Source of the DNA: Siphonodentalium dalli
Lineage: Eukaryota > Mollusca > Scaphopoda > Gadilida > Siphonodentaliidae
Length of the DNA: 64,000 nt
Direction: 5' to 3'
NCBI GenBank assembly: GCA_032622095.1
Contig: CP136066.1
Location: 93,331,319-93,395,318 of the forward strand
Positions 11,854-26,900 of the stretch are shown here, piece by piece. The position numbers and the translations under genes were made by a program. The notes under the pieces were generated by a model, which saw only the letters and a program-made list of their open reading frames with translations, had not been told where the DNA came from and made no database searches. Positions within the stretch are counted from its first letter, which is position 1; each line of letters opens with the position of its first letter.

Positions 11854-11994
11854 ATGCTTAAGAAGACTCGTAGTTCTGTGCAGAGTTACGACATCGAGAA
11901 CATTATTCTGTATCTGACTTTGTTCCTTATTATTGTTGTGTGTACATTCTTGGGGACTCAAAGCATCAAAGAAAAAAAGGAAACTCATTTTGTG
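11854..11994 (+). CDS. MAN2A: MAN2A exon 1: cytosolic tail and signal anchor
   Basis: Codes residues 1-47. A basic tail (MLKKTR at the start) is followed by a hydrophobic anchor at about residues 17-34 and then a lysine-rich lumenal segment, the layout of a type II Golgi enzyme. An in-frame TGA at 11827-11829 lies upstream, with no other ATG between it and 11854, which supports this start. The exon ends at a GTGAGT donor (11995) in phase 0. A non-coding 5' exon further upstream cannot be excluded. Confidence 0.85.
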
Positions 11995-14900
11995 GTGAGT
12001 TGTGGTATTTCTATGTATTGCCAATGTTTATTCTACACCTCTCATATTTATTAAACATGCGGTAGAGGGTGTATGCATGTGTTCAATGCTGATGATTCAG
12101 ATGGACACATGGGCTTCACTCTGATAGACCAGACCACAGAGGAGGTAGACCGGACCTCAGAGGAGGGACATATCACTGGAAGGCGATGTTTTTCTTATGC
12201 TATTTCTAAACTTTCTTGGTCAATGTGGGCTCTGTATCTGCTGGTATCCTGCCGTAAGCATTGGGGTATACATGTATATATATTTTTTGGCAAATTTCAG
12301 ATTGTTATCCTTAAAATGCCCTTAAATACAGATTTGCCATAACAAGTCTATATTTTGGATAAAATGAATGAAATTTTATCATTCATCTTACATATGTCGC
12401 ACTGAAACATACTGAAGTACTAAAGTTATGACCAGTAGCCATTTTTTGTTCAGCGCTAACTTTTTTTCCAAAATTTCTCAAAATTCTGTTGTATTTTCAA
12501 AAAATTCCAACAGGAAAATGCTTATTAATTTTTTATTTTAAAACATAACCCCCCCCCCCCCCAAATTTTGTCACAAATTTGCACAGATGTATCCTCTACA
12601 TGATAGAATTTAAAAGACTTGTGTGACTTATTTAGTTTTCAAGATATTAAAAAAAAAAATTAACCCTCCCTCCCTAAACCACACTTTTTTTTTCCAAAAG
12701 TGTGCCAAAATTCATAACATACAATAATGTGACAATGGTATGCAATTGGTATTCTTAAGGTTGACTAATTCGGATTGAACAAAACTTTTTGTTCTCCTTT
12801 GAAAGAGTTAATTTTTACCTTAATACACAATAACTGTTGAGACATTTTCAGAATCACTGTTGGGCTATCACAGCCATTGTCATATTCTTCAACATCATGT
12901 TCAAGAAAAATGGTCTCAACGTCCTCGGGGGAAATTGTTACCACACATCTTGCTTTGATTCTCAATGGTCCACACATGCTTTTTTATGTCTGGTACTTTG
13001 AATTTTGCTGAATGTAATTGCCATAGCGTGGCAATTACATTTGTTCTTTGGTCATGAAATAGTAATGTGTCTCGGCACAGAGGAAGAACAGGGTTCGTAC
13101 GCTGGTCTGGAATCCTGGAAAAGTTATGGAATCCGAAAATTTCGATTCGATACCCTTGAAAAGTCTGGAAAATGGGACCTTTTTCACCCTACTATGGAAA
13201 AAGTCTTGAAAATATTAAAGCTACCCTGAGATTCAAGGTCTTGAAAAGTCATGGAATATCCCAAGGCCGAGTTCTTCGGTAAATAAATGCTGTTACTTTC
13301 CGTTCTTACGATACCATCTCCGTAGTTACAGTTGGAACTACACGTTTTACGGTATGCCGAAACACGAATTGTCTCCCTTACCGGAACTCATTTATATACG
13401 TAATAACATAACTCAAATCGAACGAACCTAAAACAAATATGTCAATGCGTACTCTCACTAAATTCACCGATGTTACTCATGTTACTCAAAATTATTCGAG
13501 AGCACCATTTTATAGTGTGCAAATATAGTTTTAATCGTTGTATTGCCTTGTTCGAAATATATCGTGATCCATAACCGGAAAATAGTAATTTTTTTCCCCC
13601 AATGATTTTAGAAATTATAGACTCTGGGTGTCAAGGCCGATAATTGTTGCAGATGCCAACCATTTATGATTTATTTTTCATATCAGCTTAATTAGTTAAA
13701 TGCATCTTTGCAGATAAAGGGCTCATTTTAACTAACGTATATGTGTGCTCTGTTTTAAACAACCTGGAAATTTATATATTGGTCTTCCTCGTTGTTTAGC
13801 TAGGTACGAGGTATGGAAAAGTTATGGAATTTTTTAACTGAAAAGTCTTTAAAAATTTGTCCGAAAGTCTTGAAAAAGTATGGAAAAGTTATGGAATTTT
13901 ACTCTCAGCTAGGTGTATGAACCCTGAAGAACAGACATATCCACAATTGTGTTTTATTTATCAAACTTTTTCTCAAACATATTCCACCTTGCTTCATCAA
14001 CACACTTTTAATGCTGTCCATACATGGCATAAACAAATTCTTCAATGTCTTGGAACAGATTTTCAGTTAAAACCCATTCATTACCTAATAATAACATACA
14101 TGTAGCTTTCATGAATTTATTTATTTATTCTAATAGTTTCCAACATAATTTCTTTCCCTTCCGAAAAAAAATGCTGAGTTGTAATCATTGCATGTTCAAG
14201 TGCATGTGCACCACTTCAAAACTCATTGCTAAAGACATAGTAAAGACCTTGCGCAAAATCACGATTACGATTATGAATATGGACAATATCCTGCCAGTAT
14301 ACAGCCAAAAATTTTAATTTCTTTATACAAGGGGGTTCTTATGTGAGTCAAAATATACCCCAGTCAGTTTAATGATGTGCAGATGTGTCAAAGCTGTGCC
14401 ACCAGTGCTCATGGGGACACTCTAACATTATCTGTTTGGTGTATAACACACGGATAAGAACATAGGATCTGAAAGAGACACACATTACTTTTTCCATCAA
14501 ATATACATGTATGTGTGACTGAATACAGTGAGGCATATACCGTCCCACCAATTAACGATCGTAGGTAAATTGCCTTACTAGGACAATATATCCTTTCCAT
14601 AATTGTAATAGTAATTTTGTGAAAGGACTCTATTGTTTCACTTGAACAGATTGCTTAAGATATACATGTAATAATACCATCATACACAACTCAATTGACA
14701 ATATGCATTCACACATTGTTTTTGATGCATCTCTGGGCCTATATAGAAGTGTCAGATGTCAATCAACATCCTGTACAAATCTGGAAATAGTGTCTATGAC
14801 ATTTGTAAAATGAGGTCCCCAGAAGGTAAATTTATTGGTGCTATCATGCTATCCAACTGGATGGGATAGTGTCACCAAATTCACCCTCTGGGGAACCTGT

Positions 14901-17900
14901 TCTGCTTAGGACTCAACTGCTTTGGGAGACCTAGGATCAGATTGAAGTTCCCCATTGATACTTGATTACATTCATTGGCGGTTTTAGGTGAGCATCTGGT
15001 CTGGGTGTATTAAAAGGCCATCATAGAGGAGCGTATACACACAGGACTCAAATGTAAAACATCATCTCTCCTATCAATATAACTACAGCCCTCTCAAATA
15101 AGATTTTTTGGCTTCGGCAATCTGCCATGGCAACCATTGCCATGGGTCCAGTTTGCATCAGCTGTAACTAGCTGGTTTACCTACGTGCAGACTTGGACTA
15201 GCGATGTTGTCATTAATCTATGGATCGGGCAGGGAAATACTGCTGCAATGCCCTAAATAATTCACTCCTCAATGAGAGCTTTCCGATGAATGGCAACAAG
15301 CCATATTTCCGACTAAATCCTGAAAAGTTACCCATAATTCTGCTGTGGTTATGGAGTCGATTATTTAAGGCATTACTGCTGTATGTCTGGGGAAATTTGG
15401 GTCAGGGTAAAGGGACCCATATCCCCTCTAGCGGTAACCCTGGATGTATACATTAACTGATTTCATACATCTTCCTTCAACCCTTACATGACTGGAGCTT
15501 CCTGAAATTTTGCGAAAACCATGTGCAAATGCATTAATTCTTTTATATATGTGAGTTGCCCATAGGGCACTTGCATATATAAGAGAATACATTCACCTAA
15601 CAATATTTACCTTGGCCTTGTAAGCCAGTCAAGCCATCTTGGATTTTACTCTTTGCATGACTAAATCCTTTGGCACAGGTCAGACATTGCAATTAGCACC
15701 TTTCCTTTCCTATATACTGTCAACCATTAAATTATTCCCCTACCTAAGTTGAGCTACAGTGTCATTGACACTTTCATTGTTGTGTGTATAGACCGAGACA
15801 GTTTAACCCTTTCATGACGAGAGCTGCGCTGGTGAATCATTAAAAACCCTGTGCCAGTGCATTCTCTTATAGCTGCGAGGCTCCCTATGGCAGACTCGCA
15901 TATATAAGAGAATGCACTGGCTTTACAAGGTGAAAGTAAATATTGTTAGGCCAGTACATTCTCTTATTTATGCCCTACATGGGTGACTCGCATATATTAG
16001 AGAATGCTTGGCACTCGGTTTTCGCTAAATTTCAGGAAGCTCCAGTCATGAAAGGGTTAACCTACCAAATTATCACAAATGTCATTCAAATATAAAAACC
16101 ATATCGAAATGGCAGCCACATGTAGTACAGAAGATGACATTATGTACCAACATAGTATAAATTATAATGGTTCTGGCAGTTGGTTCTGGTTAGATTTGCC
16201 CTTTAATATTCTTCATACTTTATTATAAACACTCTATTAATGTCAGGAATGTGGTGAAAATGGGGGTCATGGGTGATAACATGATAACATTTGTGGGAGG
16301 AGGTGGGGTGAGACATCCCCACCCCCACCGATGTCACCATGTTGCCGCAACGCATACCTGATTTGGCCATTAAACATCATGACTCCATGTTGTGGTTCTT
16401 GTTTTCATTTGATCAAAGATGTCTGAAGCTGAGGAAATTTGAGGGTTTAGTATTATCGTAGAGTCCATATATTGGTCTGCAATATTGCATTATTCCAATA
16501 TCGAACTTAATTATTAACTACAATTGGAAGCTCTGTATTATAACACAATACTCCCAAGTGAGCAGTAAAATACAGAGAACTTAATATAGAATACACCCAT
16601 GGTAGCTGAGAATACCAAATTTTCACCAAAAGTGGAATTGTGGTTTTAATCACAGCCTGTTGGCATTTATTTTATTTATGACATAATTATTATTTTTTAT
16701 TTGTTCTGCGAATTCAACTACCCCGCTGTTTTCTTATCCACACCGAGAGACACAAACATGATGCTATAAGGAATGTGTGCAGTGATGCATACATTTATGT
16801 CATGACGTCAGCCTGTTTCTGAGAGATAAGTCACTTGGAATTACCATTCATACGTTTCCTAGTTCATATAATACTAGCAAGCTACATAAATATGATTGAA
16901 ATGTAAGCAATTTTCCTCATATCTAATTGATATCATGACAACTTCTGAATGTGACATAGGAACTATTTTACTAACTACGATGTAGTTCTACTATTGGTAT
17001 AAACCTTTAACACATGACATTACGTTTGAACATTTACACCACAGTAGAAATTTATACCCACAGTAGGAAGCTGTATACCCACAATAGGGTGTAAAGATGA
17101 AGTTTACAAAATAGGTGTTATACACACAATAGAATAGGCAATTATGGTATTAATTATCACAAAGGGCCAACACATAGTAAGGTTGCAATGCACTCATCTG
17201 GATTTTGCTTAAGTCTCCTTTCCCAATTCCCATAGCTAAAAAATAATTAATATCAATATCTTTGCCCATTTTTTACAGAATTTCCTGAATGGAATTGAAA
17301 TAAAGATAAAAAGAATAGAAGATGATATCAACAAAAATCACGAGACAATCAAAGAGATTCGTGATACGGTTAGGAACCTGTCTAGAGGGAAGCCAATCAA
17401 AGGACTCGAACATCTCAAGGAAATTATAGACAAGGAACCAGTCATTAAATATGTACCCAAGGATCCCGCAGACAAAGCACTGGCACAGGGGTCAGATGGA
17501 AAGGTTATGTTATGGAAGGAAACCAAAGTCCCGCAGGAAATGTGCTTGCTCGCTGATGGACCCGCTGCAAAAACAGAAGTTCAGGTGAGTATCCCTACAC
17601 TAGTGTTCCAAATCAATGCAGTCCCAAATAAACATGCAGAATGGAATAAAATTTTAAGCTTTTATTCCTACATTTTTAGCTCAACTTTACTTTGTAAAGT
17701 TTGAACTATTGCCATGGCACAGATATTAATACCATGGGAACCAGTACACCTGCGATTATGAGATTTGTCTGACTTTTTTGTGGAGTTATCCCCCTTTTTT
17801 AAATAAATTTTTTTTGGTCTCCAAATGCAGAATTTTGTCCGAGCTTGTACTCCTGCATTTTCCGGTAAATGTTTGTAGAAAAAGAGGCCAATTGGGAAAT

Positions 17901-20900
17901 TTGGTTTGGAACTACTCAAATCAGTATGTCAGTCTGTTCATCTATGGGTGCGTTCAACTTACATTTCCAGAGCATAACTTAGGTGCGTAGAACATTCCCG
18001 CCACTGGCTGTCATGGGGGGGGGGGGGGGGGGGGGGGGGGGGTATCCTTAGTCTCATTGGGATAACCCACCTTTAGTTGTCTCCAGTTTGCAAGTCTGTG
18101 TACCCATTTAGTGGGCCCATGCAGGACAATGTGGCATCCCCATTGCTCACAGCTTATGTGACCACCATAAAACAATGGCTAGAGTGTTCAACTTGTAGTC
18201 GCTGTCAACACAGCAACATGAGTTTGATGCCGCTGAGTTTTGCAACCAGTAGCTAGGTTTTGAGTTAACCCTTTACCCAACAGAACGTTTTTTTTTACTC
18301 TGTGCCAATGCATTCTCTTATATATGTGAGTCGACCATAGGTCGCCTCGCATATATAAGAGAATGCATTGGCTTAACACATTAAAAATGATAAAATTGTC
18401 AAAGAATGTAGAAAAATATTAAAAAAATTGTTAAAAAATGTAAGAAAAAATTATAAAATGTTTTTTTTTAGGCCAATGCATTCTCTTATATATGTGAGGC
18501 GACCTATGGTCGACTCGCATATATCAGAGAATGCATTGGCACAGAGCATAACTGTAACCATCACAATGTGGTCAATGAACCGGTTCCAATGATATCCATA
18601 TTTGTATGGTGTTATTGAGACAGACCGAAGATATTTAGGCTGTTGAAGCTTTATTTGGGCGTTTTTGGCCGTTTTGTTGGGTAAAGGGTTAAAGTTTAGT
18701 GTGACTGTAAATTTCCACGCTGTTCAAATCTAGCGCATAGTTGTGACTCTTAGCAAGGTCACTCATACTGTACTCGGTACATTGTACCTAGAAGTGAAAT
18801 AGGCACCTGGATAAACATGTTCATGTTCACAAAATTCAGGAATCTCCAGTCATGGAAGGGTTAACTGCTATCTTGATAGGAATCTTTTTGCCCTATTTTG
18901 ATTTGGACTGAAAACCCATAATCCCTAATGGTGTACATGTACATATCACAGCACTTGATAAATAGGATGCAATTTTATAGTTCATAATCAATATTTGTGA
19001 ACATTGCCCACATCATCGTACCATAATTTGCAGGGAATAAATATTTATACTTTTGTTATTAAAAACAATAGAATTACCTACCGTCATTGTCATCACATTC
19101 AATAGATTGAAAGATGAAAGAAATTTATGCCACTCCCCATAGTGTGAACATTAACCCTGTAGCTTACTAGCCATCAGCAAGCCTGCAAATAGTGTGGCTG
19201 TCATTTGCAGAATGAGGTCCCCAGAGGGTGAATTTAGTGATGCTATCCATCACAGCAGGCTAGCATCATCAAATTCACCCACTGGGGACCTCATTCTGCT
19301 TAGGCATCAACTACTTAGGCAGACCTAGGATCAGGCTGAATTTCCTCAGTTGAAGTTGGTGATTTTCACCCATTAGTGATCTCGATTATACAATTTATCT
19401 TCTGCAAATTATGGGATATAGAAACTGAACAGAAGAGAAAAACTAACTAAAAAACAATGGTAATTTAAGACTATAAGATACCTCCCAGAAGATGAGACCT
19501 AAAGTACAATGAGGTGCCCAGAGGGCGACTTTGGTGATGGTAGCCCACTGTGGGCTACGTCACTACATTCACCCACTGGGGACCTCATTCTGCAAATGAC
19601 AGACACACTATTTTAAGGCTTGTAGCCATCAATGGATGCCATAAATTTACTCCATCAAATATTAGTCAGTCCTGGTCTAATTCAACTGACTGGTTGACAA
19701 CCATCCTATTCTGGGGTTGTGCGATGTTCAAAATGATAATATGTCAGACTACATCATTATATGATGGGTCAGATGATGAGGGTGCAGGTTCTACTTTCCA
19801 GCTGACTTATTTTGTCATGAGTGTGGTGTGTAATCTCAGGGACATAGCTTGACGCTCTCTGTTGGGTGGATGTCCACTTTGGATTTACATCTGCAACCCA
19901 CCCCAAAATTTCTAAGATTCCAACAGGTACATGTACAGTAATGCTCTAATTAATCGACCTCTTAACCAAAGCAGAATTATGGGTAACTTTTCAGGATTTA
20001 GTCGGAAATATGGCTTGTTGCCATTCATCGGAAAGCTCTCCCCGAGAGCTTTCCGATGAATGGCAACAAGGCATATTTCCGACTAAATCCTGAAAAGTTA
20101 CCCATAATTCTGCTTTGGTTAAGAGGTCGATTAATTAGAGCATTACTGTACCTCAAGCTTTCTACTGTTGGACATTTCTAATCTAACACTCCCACAATGA
20201 TTGGAACTTTCCAACTGTAAAATTGTTTACTGAAGGTAGTAAAATATCAAACTATTGGTTTCAAAACAACACACTGGTTGGAATATCAAATTATCAGAAC
20301 AATTTGAACCTACTTTTGGTCTGAAGTATCCAATTAAATGTTGTGTTAGGCATGAAATTTCTAAATGTTGAACCCTTCCATGACTGGAGCTTCCTGAAAT
20401 TTTGCGAAAACCCTGTACCAATGCATTTTCTTATATGTGCGAGTCTCACATAGGAAACATCGCATATATAAGAGAATACATTGGCCTAACAATTTACCTT
20501 GACCTTGTAAGCCGGTGCAATCTCTTATATATGCGAGGCTCCCTATGGGAGACTCGCATATACTGGTATTAAAGAATTCACTGGCACAGGATCTTTAATG
20601 TTGTGCCAACGCAGCTCCCGTCATGAAAGAGTTAACAATTATGGCCAAAGTTGGGGGAGTGTTGAAACAGAATCCCCAACAAAAAAACTATTCCTCCACC
20701 TCTGTCGCTACTTTCTGTTTAAAACTTCAGTATGTATGGAGGGTGTACGTGATGTATTGTTTTGTTTCTCAATGGAATAATTTGTCATATAATGTTCAGT
20801 GGTCCATATCCTAGCACAAAGGTGTGATACAGTCCACTATGGAGTACCTTCATTATTAATTCATCATAGAGCTTGGCAGAAACAATGACCTCAGATAGCG

Positions 20901-23900
20901 CATTTCCCATGATAGAAGAACAAAACGACACCCAAGTTTTTTTCTACCATAATAATAACAGGCATTGTTGACAATTAATGGTTCATGATGTGGGTTCTTA
21001 ATGGTTTGATATACAGTAATGCCCTAAATTATCGACTCCTTAACCACAGCAGAATTATGGGTAATTTTTCAGGATTTAGTCGGAAATATGGCTTGTTGCC
21101 ATTCATAAGAAAGCTCTCACAGAGAGCTTTCCGATGAATGGCAACAAGCCATATTTCCAACTAAATCCTGAAAAAATTATCCATATTTCTGCTGTGGTTA
21201 AGGAGTTGATTATTTAGGGCATTACTGTACATGTTAATCTATAATTTGGCATTTAACGTTTTACTATATAACCCTTGTTATTGAGGGAAAGATTGATTGA
21301 TTGATTTTTATTTTGTATAATAACAAATGAGAAGCAAGACCATGGTGCATCGTCTTCATGCTGCTCCTGAAAGATGATCTATAAACAAAGGATGCCCGAT
21401 AAATTTAAAGAGGCATATTCTGGGTTAGATACCTCTAGTCACAGCAACATTATGTGTCATAAAGTCTTTGACAAAGCCAGTACAGTAATGCCCTAATTAA
21501 TAGACTCCATAACCACAATAGAATTATGGGTAACTTTTCAGGATTTAGTCGGAAATATGGCTTATTGCCATTCATCGGAAAGCTCTCAGTGAGAGCTTTC
21601 CGTTGAATGCAACAAGCTATTTTCCGACTAAATCCTGAAAAATTACCCATAATTCTGCTGTGGTTATGGAGTCGATTAATTAGAGCATTACTGTAGCTTT
21701 GTACTGTTGAACAGTTTTACTATAACCAATATATAGACGATACATTATCACCATGTGACCAGGTACACATGTACAAATCTAAATTATTTCTGTTAATTTA
21801 ATTGTCCCTCATGTGTCCCTTTAACTTTAAATCACATGTTTTCTGGACATGACTGAATATTTTCCCAAGCTTAAAGATTGTCTATCTCTTTCTAAATAAG
21901 TTTTATATTGTTTCAGGTTATAAAATAATAAATATGAGTCAAAGACACCTGTCTGGAAATGCTTCTATGAATTAATATTGTTTTTATATCATTATTTTCT
22001 TATACAATCAGATATAAAGCAATAATCATTTGGGACAATTTTTCTTTACTATTTTTAGAAGCTACGGTCAGAATGAGCACGAGCCATAAAATTGTCCCAA
22101 ATTGATTTGTATGTATATTATACTAGTACCAGAAAATTCAAAATAAAATCAATATTAATTTTTAGAAGCGTGTAATACATTTTATAAAATACAGATAAAA
22201 CTGAAGATTGGGTATATTATTTGTCTATAAAGCAGTGTATAAAGTGGTTCTTATGCAGCTGAGTGTAATTCGTAGTGAATCACCTACTAGTAGTTGAAAT
22301 AAAATTTGCCTAGATTGAGGGTGCTAATAAAATAGAATTCTCCCTCTTGGCACACTCCAGGTACTTTCTGAAATTTCTGTTCTAAAATTAGCTCCTAAAA
22401 CTATCCCGAGCATGTGTTTACAAATTCTAAATAAAACTTTTTTTTAATTAATATAATCTTTTCCGGATGGGTGTCCTCGATTCATATCTATTAATTTATA
22501 CCTCGGATAAAAAACTTGCCATGAATATTTACAATGTACATTCCCATATGCATTCGTACTGTAGAACATTTCAGGATATTGGTTGTTTGAAATTACATCG
22601 CGTCACATTACACACTGACCCCTACTTACTTCTATTCTTGTATAGACGCAATTTACAACGAACTTCGAGAATAATGTTGGAAATGGGTGCTTAATGGTCT
22701 TTTAATCTGCCAGTTGACTCAGTTGAGTGTAAATATAAGTAACGGATGTTGATTTTGTTGCGTTCCATAGAGTATAAATGCCAGTTGGTCTGTCATTTTA
22801 TGTGTAGAACGAGACCAACTTGCATCCATACTCTTTGGGACACAACAATATAAACATCCATTACTTAAAGAGATACACTATCTTTAAAGGTCTGAAAATT
22901 ATAGTCTGCGTTAAAGAAATCTTCCAACTTTGTTCGTCCATGTGTCAACAATTGTTTTTTTCCTGAATTTTGATGAAAAACACGACCGCCAGCAGCCATC
23001 TTGTATTTATTGGAGAATTGGTTTGATAATTTACAGCCATGTTTAGAATCACCTCTAGATTGGAGCTATCAAATTTGAACAATTTCTGATGAAAAACATG
23101 ACCACCAGTGGCCATCTTGGAATTTACACTTTGTATGACTAATTCCTTTGGTGCAGCCTATAGACCACATCCCTCATCCGATCATCACCAAACTTCATGT
23201 GGATCTTAGGGGCGACCTCTAAATGGAAAACTCCTATTTTGACCAAAATTTATTAAAAAACATGGCTGCCAGCAGCCATCTTGGATTTCAAATTTGAATC
23301 CATCAGAACACCCTGCAGCCCACATTTATTGGTGAAATGTTTGACCTTTACATGACCTTTTCTGTAACATTTTGGCTTTCCTTCTTCTTTATTATTCTAT
23401 TCATTGCTCAACAAAAAATAAACTCCTTCCCAAGTTGAGCTACGGTGTCATTGATAATTTCATTAATATTAATTTTAGATGCAAAATGTCTATGACTCCC
23501 TGAAATTTGACAATCCTGATGGTGGAGCATGGAAACAGGGCTGGGACGTTACTTACGATGCTTCCGCTGTTACAAAGAAAAGGCTGAGGATTTTTGTTGT
23601 TCCGCACAGTCACAATGATCCAGGTATGAAGGTTCTTGATTATATCTTTTATACTTCTTTCCATTAGCTCAATGGAAACATAATTAGGATCAATTGTGCT
23701 GTCTGGTGTGATTTTATTTCATTCATCAATTTGTTTTCCAATGGATAAAGCATTTTTTTCTGGTGACACAAGGAGCCTGTAAAACATATTTTTCATCTAA
23801 AAACTTTCCAATAAACCTCCCAAAAATAACACCTGACAACATTTTTATCCCCATTCTAATTCACACATGCAAATCACAAGAATCTGCCTATTAGTGGCTG

Positions 23901-26900
23901 AACTGTATGGCTCAAATTCGGCGCAATTATATTTCAAATTTATTAACCTCATCCACTAAATTCAATTCGAGCCTCGATTTTTAGTGCACTCTGTTAATAA
24001 ATTTCGACTCATTAGAGATCCTCTATTTATGCACACATTTTATTGAAGTGTTGCATTTTCAGCGACCATGCAGTCAGGAGGTTTCAAAACTTCTCCCTAT
24101 CTGCTTATTAGGGAGAGGTAGACTTTTATTATTAGGGGGAAGTCATAAAACTGACGGTCAAGTTACATCCCAACATCACTCTTTGTTGATCCAATAAATA
24201 TTATACAATGCAAGAGTTCATTATAATCCATAGTACATTGTATAATCAATAAATACACCATTATAATTGGCAAATACACATAAAATACACTGTTTGGAGA
24301 TAAAGTAATGCCCTAAATAATTGACTCCTTAACCACAGCAGAATTATGGGTAACTTTTCGGTATTTAGCTGGAAATATGGCTTGTTGCCATTCATCGGAA
24401 AGCTCTCAGTGAGAGCTTTCTAATGAATGGCAACAAGCCATATTTCCGACTAAATCCTGAAGAGTTACCCATAATTCTGCTGTGGTTAAGGAGTCAATTA
24501 TTTAGGGAATTACTGTATACATGATCATATATGAGGAAGGACAAAATAGGGAGGCATGACACATTTCAGAGAGGTTATCTCCCATCTCTCCCTCCAGGCT
24601 GGCCCTGTGCCCTTCGTATTGTCTATTGTCCCTATCATTAGCTAGTTTTTGTATGAGAACATTTATGAGCTAATAATAGCCCTATTGTAGTTACATGGGA
24701 AAATTGTTTGTAAAGAATGATATTAAGTGTCCATGTTTATTGTGTTTTTGACAAGAATATAAGTGAAGATGGCAAATTATATGGGGAAAACTGTCATGGT
24801 ATGAAGAAAACAAAGTAATTTGTACTCTTTGTAGTAAAATTTATCATATGTCTGTCAACCTTTATTATAAAATCTGAAACTGACATATTATTATGTTAAT
24901 TAATGCTACACACGTTGAGTGTTCATGCCTTTGCTATGAAACAAGTTATAGCCTACAAAGCTACTATTTTGTTATGATCTTCAAGATAGAAAATTGTGTA
25001 CTTATCCAAGTTATACAACACATCTGTGGCTAATTATACCCCCCCCCCCCCCCCCCCCCCCGCAACGTGTTGTGGGAGGGGGGGGGGGGTATACTGGAAT
25101 CAGCTTGTCTGTCCATCAGTCCGTGCGTCGACACAATTTTGTCAGAGCTTTTCTTCCTGCATTTTTTTGTAAATTTTTTTAAAACGTGGCACATATATTT
25201 ACTACCATGGGAACCGGTGCACCTGCGATTATTAGGTCTGTCTAACTTTTTTTTGTGTGGAGTTATCCCCCCCCCCCCCCTCCCCTTTTTAGACTTAGAT
25301 AATTTTCTCAAGATACATAATTTTGTCCGAGCTTTCATTCCTACATTTTTCTGTCTATTTTTTTAAAAACTTGTCACAGTTATTTAGTACCAAGGGAACC
25401 TGTGCACCTGCGAGTATGAGGTCCATCTGTCTTTCTTTTATGGAGTTACCCCCCTTTTTCAACTTAGAGAATTTTCTCAAGATGCATAATTTTGTCCGAG
25501 CTTTTATTCTTACATTTTTCTGTCAATTTTTGTTAAACTTGGCAAAGTGATTTTGTCATTGAAAATGAGAACTCATTTACCACATCTAATATCATGTTGA
25601 GACTAGACTTTGAACAGTGATCGACAAAGAAATTGTTTTTATTGCTAATAAAAAGCAAAAATCAAGAAAAACTGTTTTGAGCACTGGGGATGATAGTTTT
25701 CGGAAACACTTATCCATTTATTTTTATCTTATATGAGAAATTTGGTAATAATCAATTACATTGAAAGATACACCAGTTTTCAGTGGAACTATATATGTCT
25801 CCTCATATCTTATGGTGACACTCCACAGTTTCAACAGGTATGGGCCCAGAAATAGGGGGCCCATAGATTCATTGAAATTTATCTGGATTATGATCCCAAA
25901 CCATATAGACAATATATATATGCCTGAAATTAGTACAGAATAGGCATTCAGAATTTGATACATAATTTCCATAATATATGGGCTATCAAGAGTTATGGCC
26001 CTTGATCTTTTGATCGAAAATGTGATTTTTATTAAAAAAATGTCCAAAATATTGCATTTTCATACCCAATAGGCACGAATACCAGATTTATCAAGCATGG
26101 TCACCTATGTTGGTTTAAAGGCCTCTGGCTTCCAACATCAATGTGAAAAAATTTCAAACTTTCGCTGTTAAATTTTCCAGAAAATCAATTTTTAATGCAG
26201 ATGAAAAATTTTGGGTGCTAAAAAATTGACCCAGTATCTAGAGCCACTGTTTCGCAGAAAACGCTACTGCTGTCTATGGGTGGGGTCAAGGTCACTTGCA
26301 CTTAATTTTTTCATCAGTCTAGAACACCTTCTAAAATTACACAAATTCATATCCCACCTTGTCTCAATATACATACCACATGAATGGTGCCAGAAACCAC
26401 TAGCACTTTATATCTATAAAATCACCCCTACTGATCATTCGAAACTGTGGAGTGTCACCTATGGTGATATACATGTGATAATCGTGTCTTCTACAGGCTG
26501 GATAAAGACATTCCGAGAGTACTATGTGCAGCAGACTAAAAAAATATTTGAAAATATGGTGCCAAAATTGGAAGAAGACGCAAATCATAAATTTATCTAT
26601 GCAGAAATGTCTTTTTTCTCTGAATGGTGGAATGAAATAGATGACGCTAAGAAACAGAGGGTGAAGAAGTGAGTAGAAATAATTAACCCTTTCTATTCTC
26701 CAGTTCTTCCCATGAGGAAAATACAGCAAGAGCACTTACAGTAATGCCCTCAATAATTGACTCCTTAACCACAGCAGAATTATGGGTAATTTTTCAGGAT
26801 TTAGTCGGAAATATGGCTTGTTGCCATTCATCGGAAAGCTCTTAGTGAGAGCTAACCCTTATGGCTGGAGCTTACTGAAATTTTGTGAAAACCCTGTGCC

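Larger units (their letters stand above)
11995..17278. other. Intron 1 (5.3 kb)
   Basis: Holds an hAT element, copies of families E, A, B and L, and a family K copy. Stretches 12000-13080 (AT-rich, C-run at 12549-12562), 14100-14770, 14960-15240 and 16080-16830 show nothing recognisable. A 70-codon open frame on the minus strand at 12765-12977 has no identifiable relative and is not called as a gene. Confidence 0.7.
17585..23478. other. Intron 2 (5.9 kb)
   Basis: Contains copies of families F, B, E, A, M and L and a 136-bp palindrome. A run of about 27 G lies at 18016-18042. Stretches 17900-18264, 18700-19180 and 20640-21010 hold no recognisable feature; the open frame at 20598-20814 is not supported as coding. 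Confidence 0.7.
23624..26496. other. Intron 3 (2.9 kb)
   Basis: Holds one family A and one family F repeat. 23640-24300 and 24520-25030 are AT-rich without recognised features. A 22-bp inverted pair (ATGGTGACACTCCACAGTTTC at about 25810 and its complement at about 26447) brackets 25.8-26.5 kb and ends about 30 bp before exon 4. Confidence 0.6.

Noticed and set aside
12765-12977. Minus-strand 70-codon frame resembling a globular protein segment
   Set aside because: No recognisable family, no splice partners seen, and it lies inside intron 1; kept only as a note.
14369-14600. Two overlapping minus-strand frames
   Set aside because: No motif, low-complexity surroundings, and mutual overlap in different frames suggest chance.
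23479-23667. ATG at the first base of exon 3 as the true translation start
   Set aside because: Exons 1 and 2 join in frame, supply the expected membrane anchor and stem, and exon 3 follows a proper acceptor.
25030-25366. Open frames of about 100 codons on both strands
   Set aside because: They are glycine or proline runs encoded by poly-G and poly-C inside a family F repeat.
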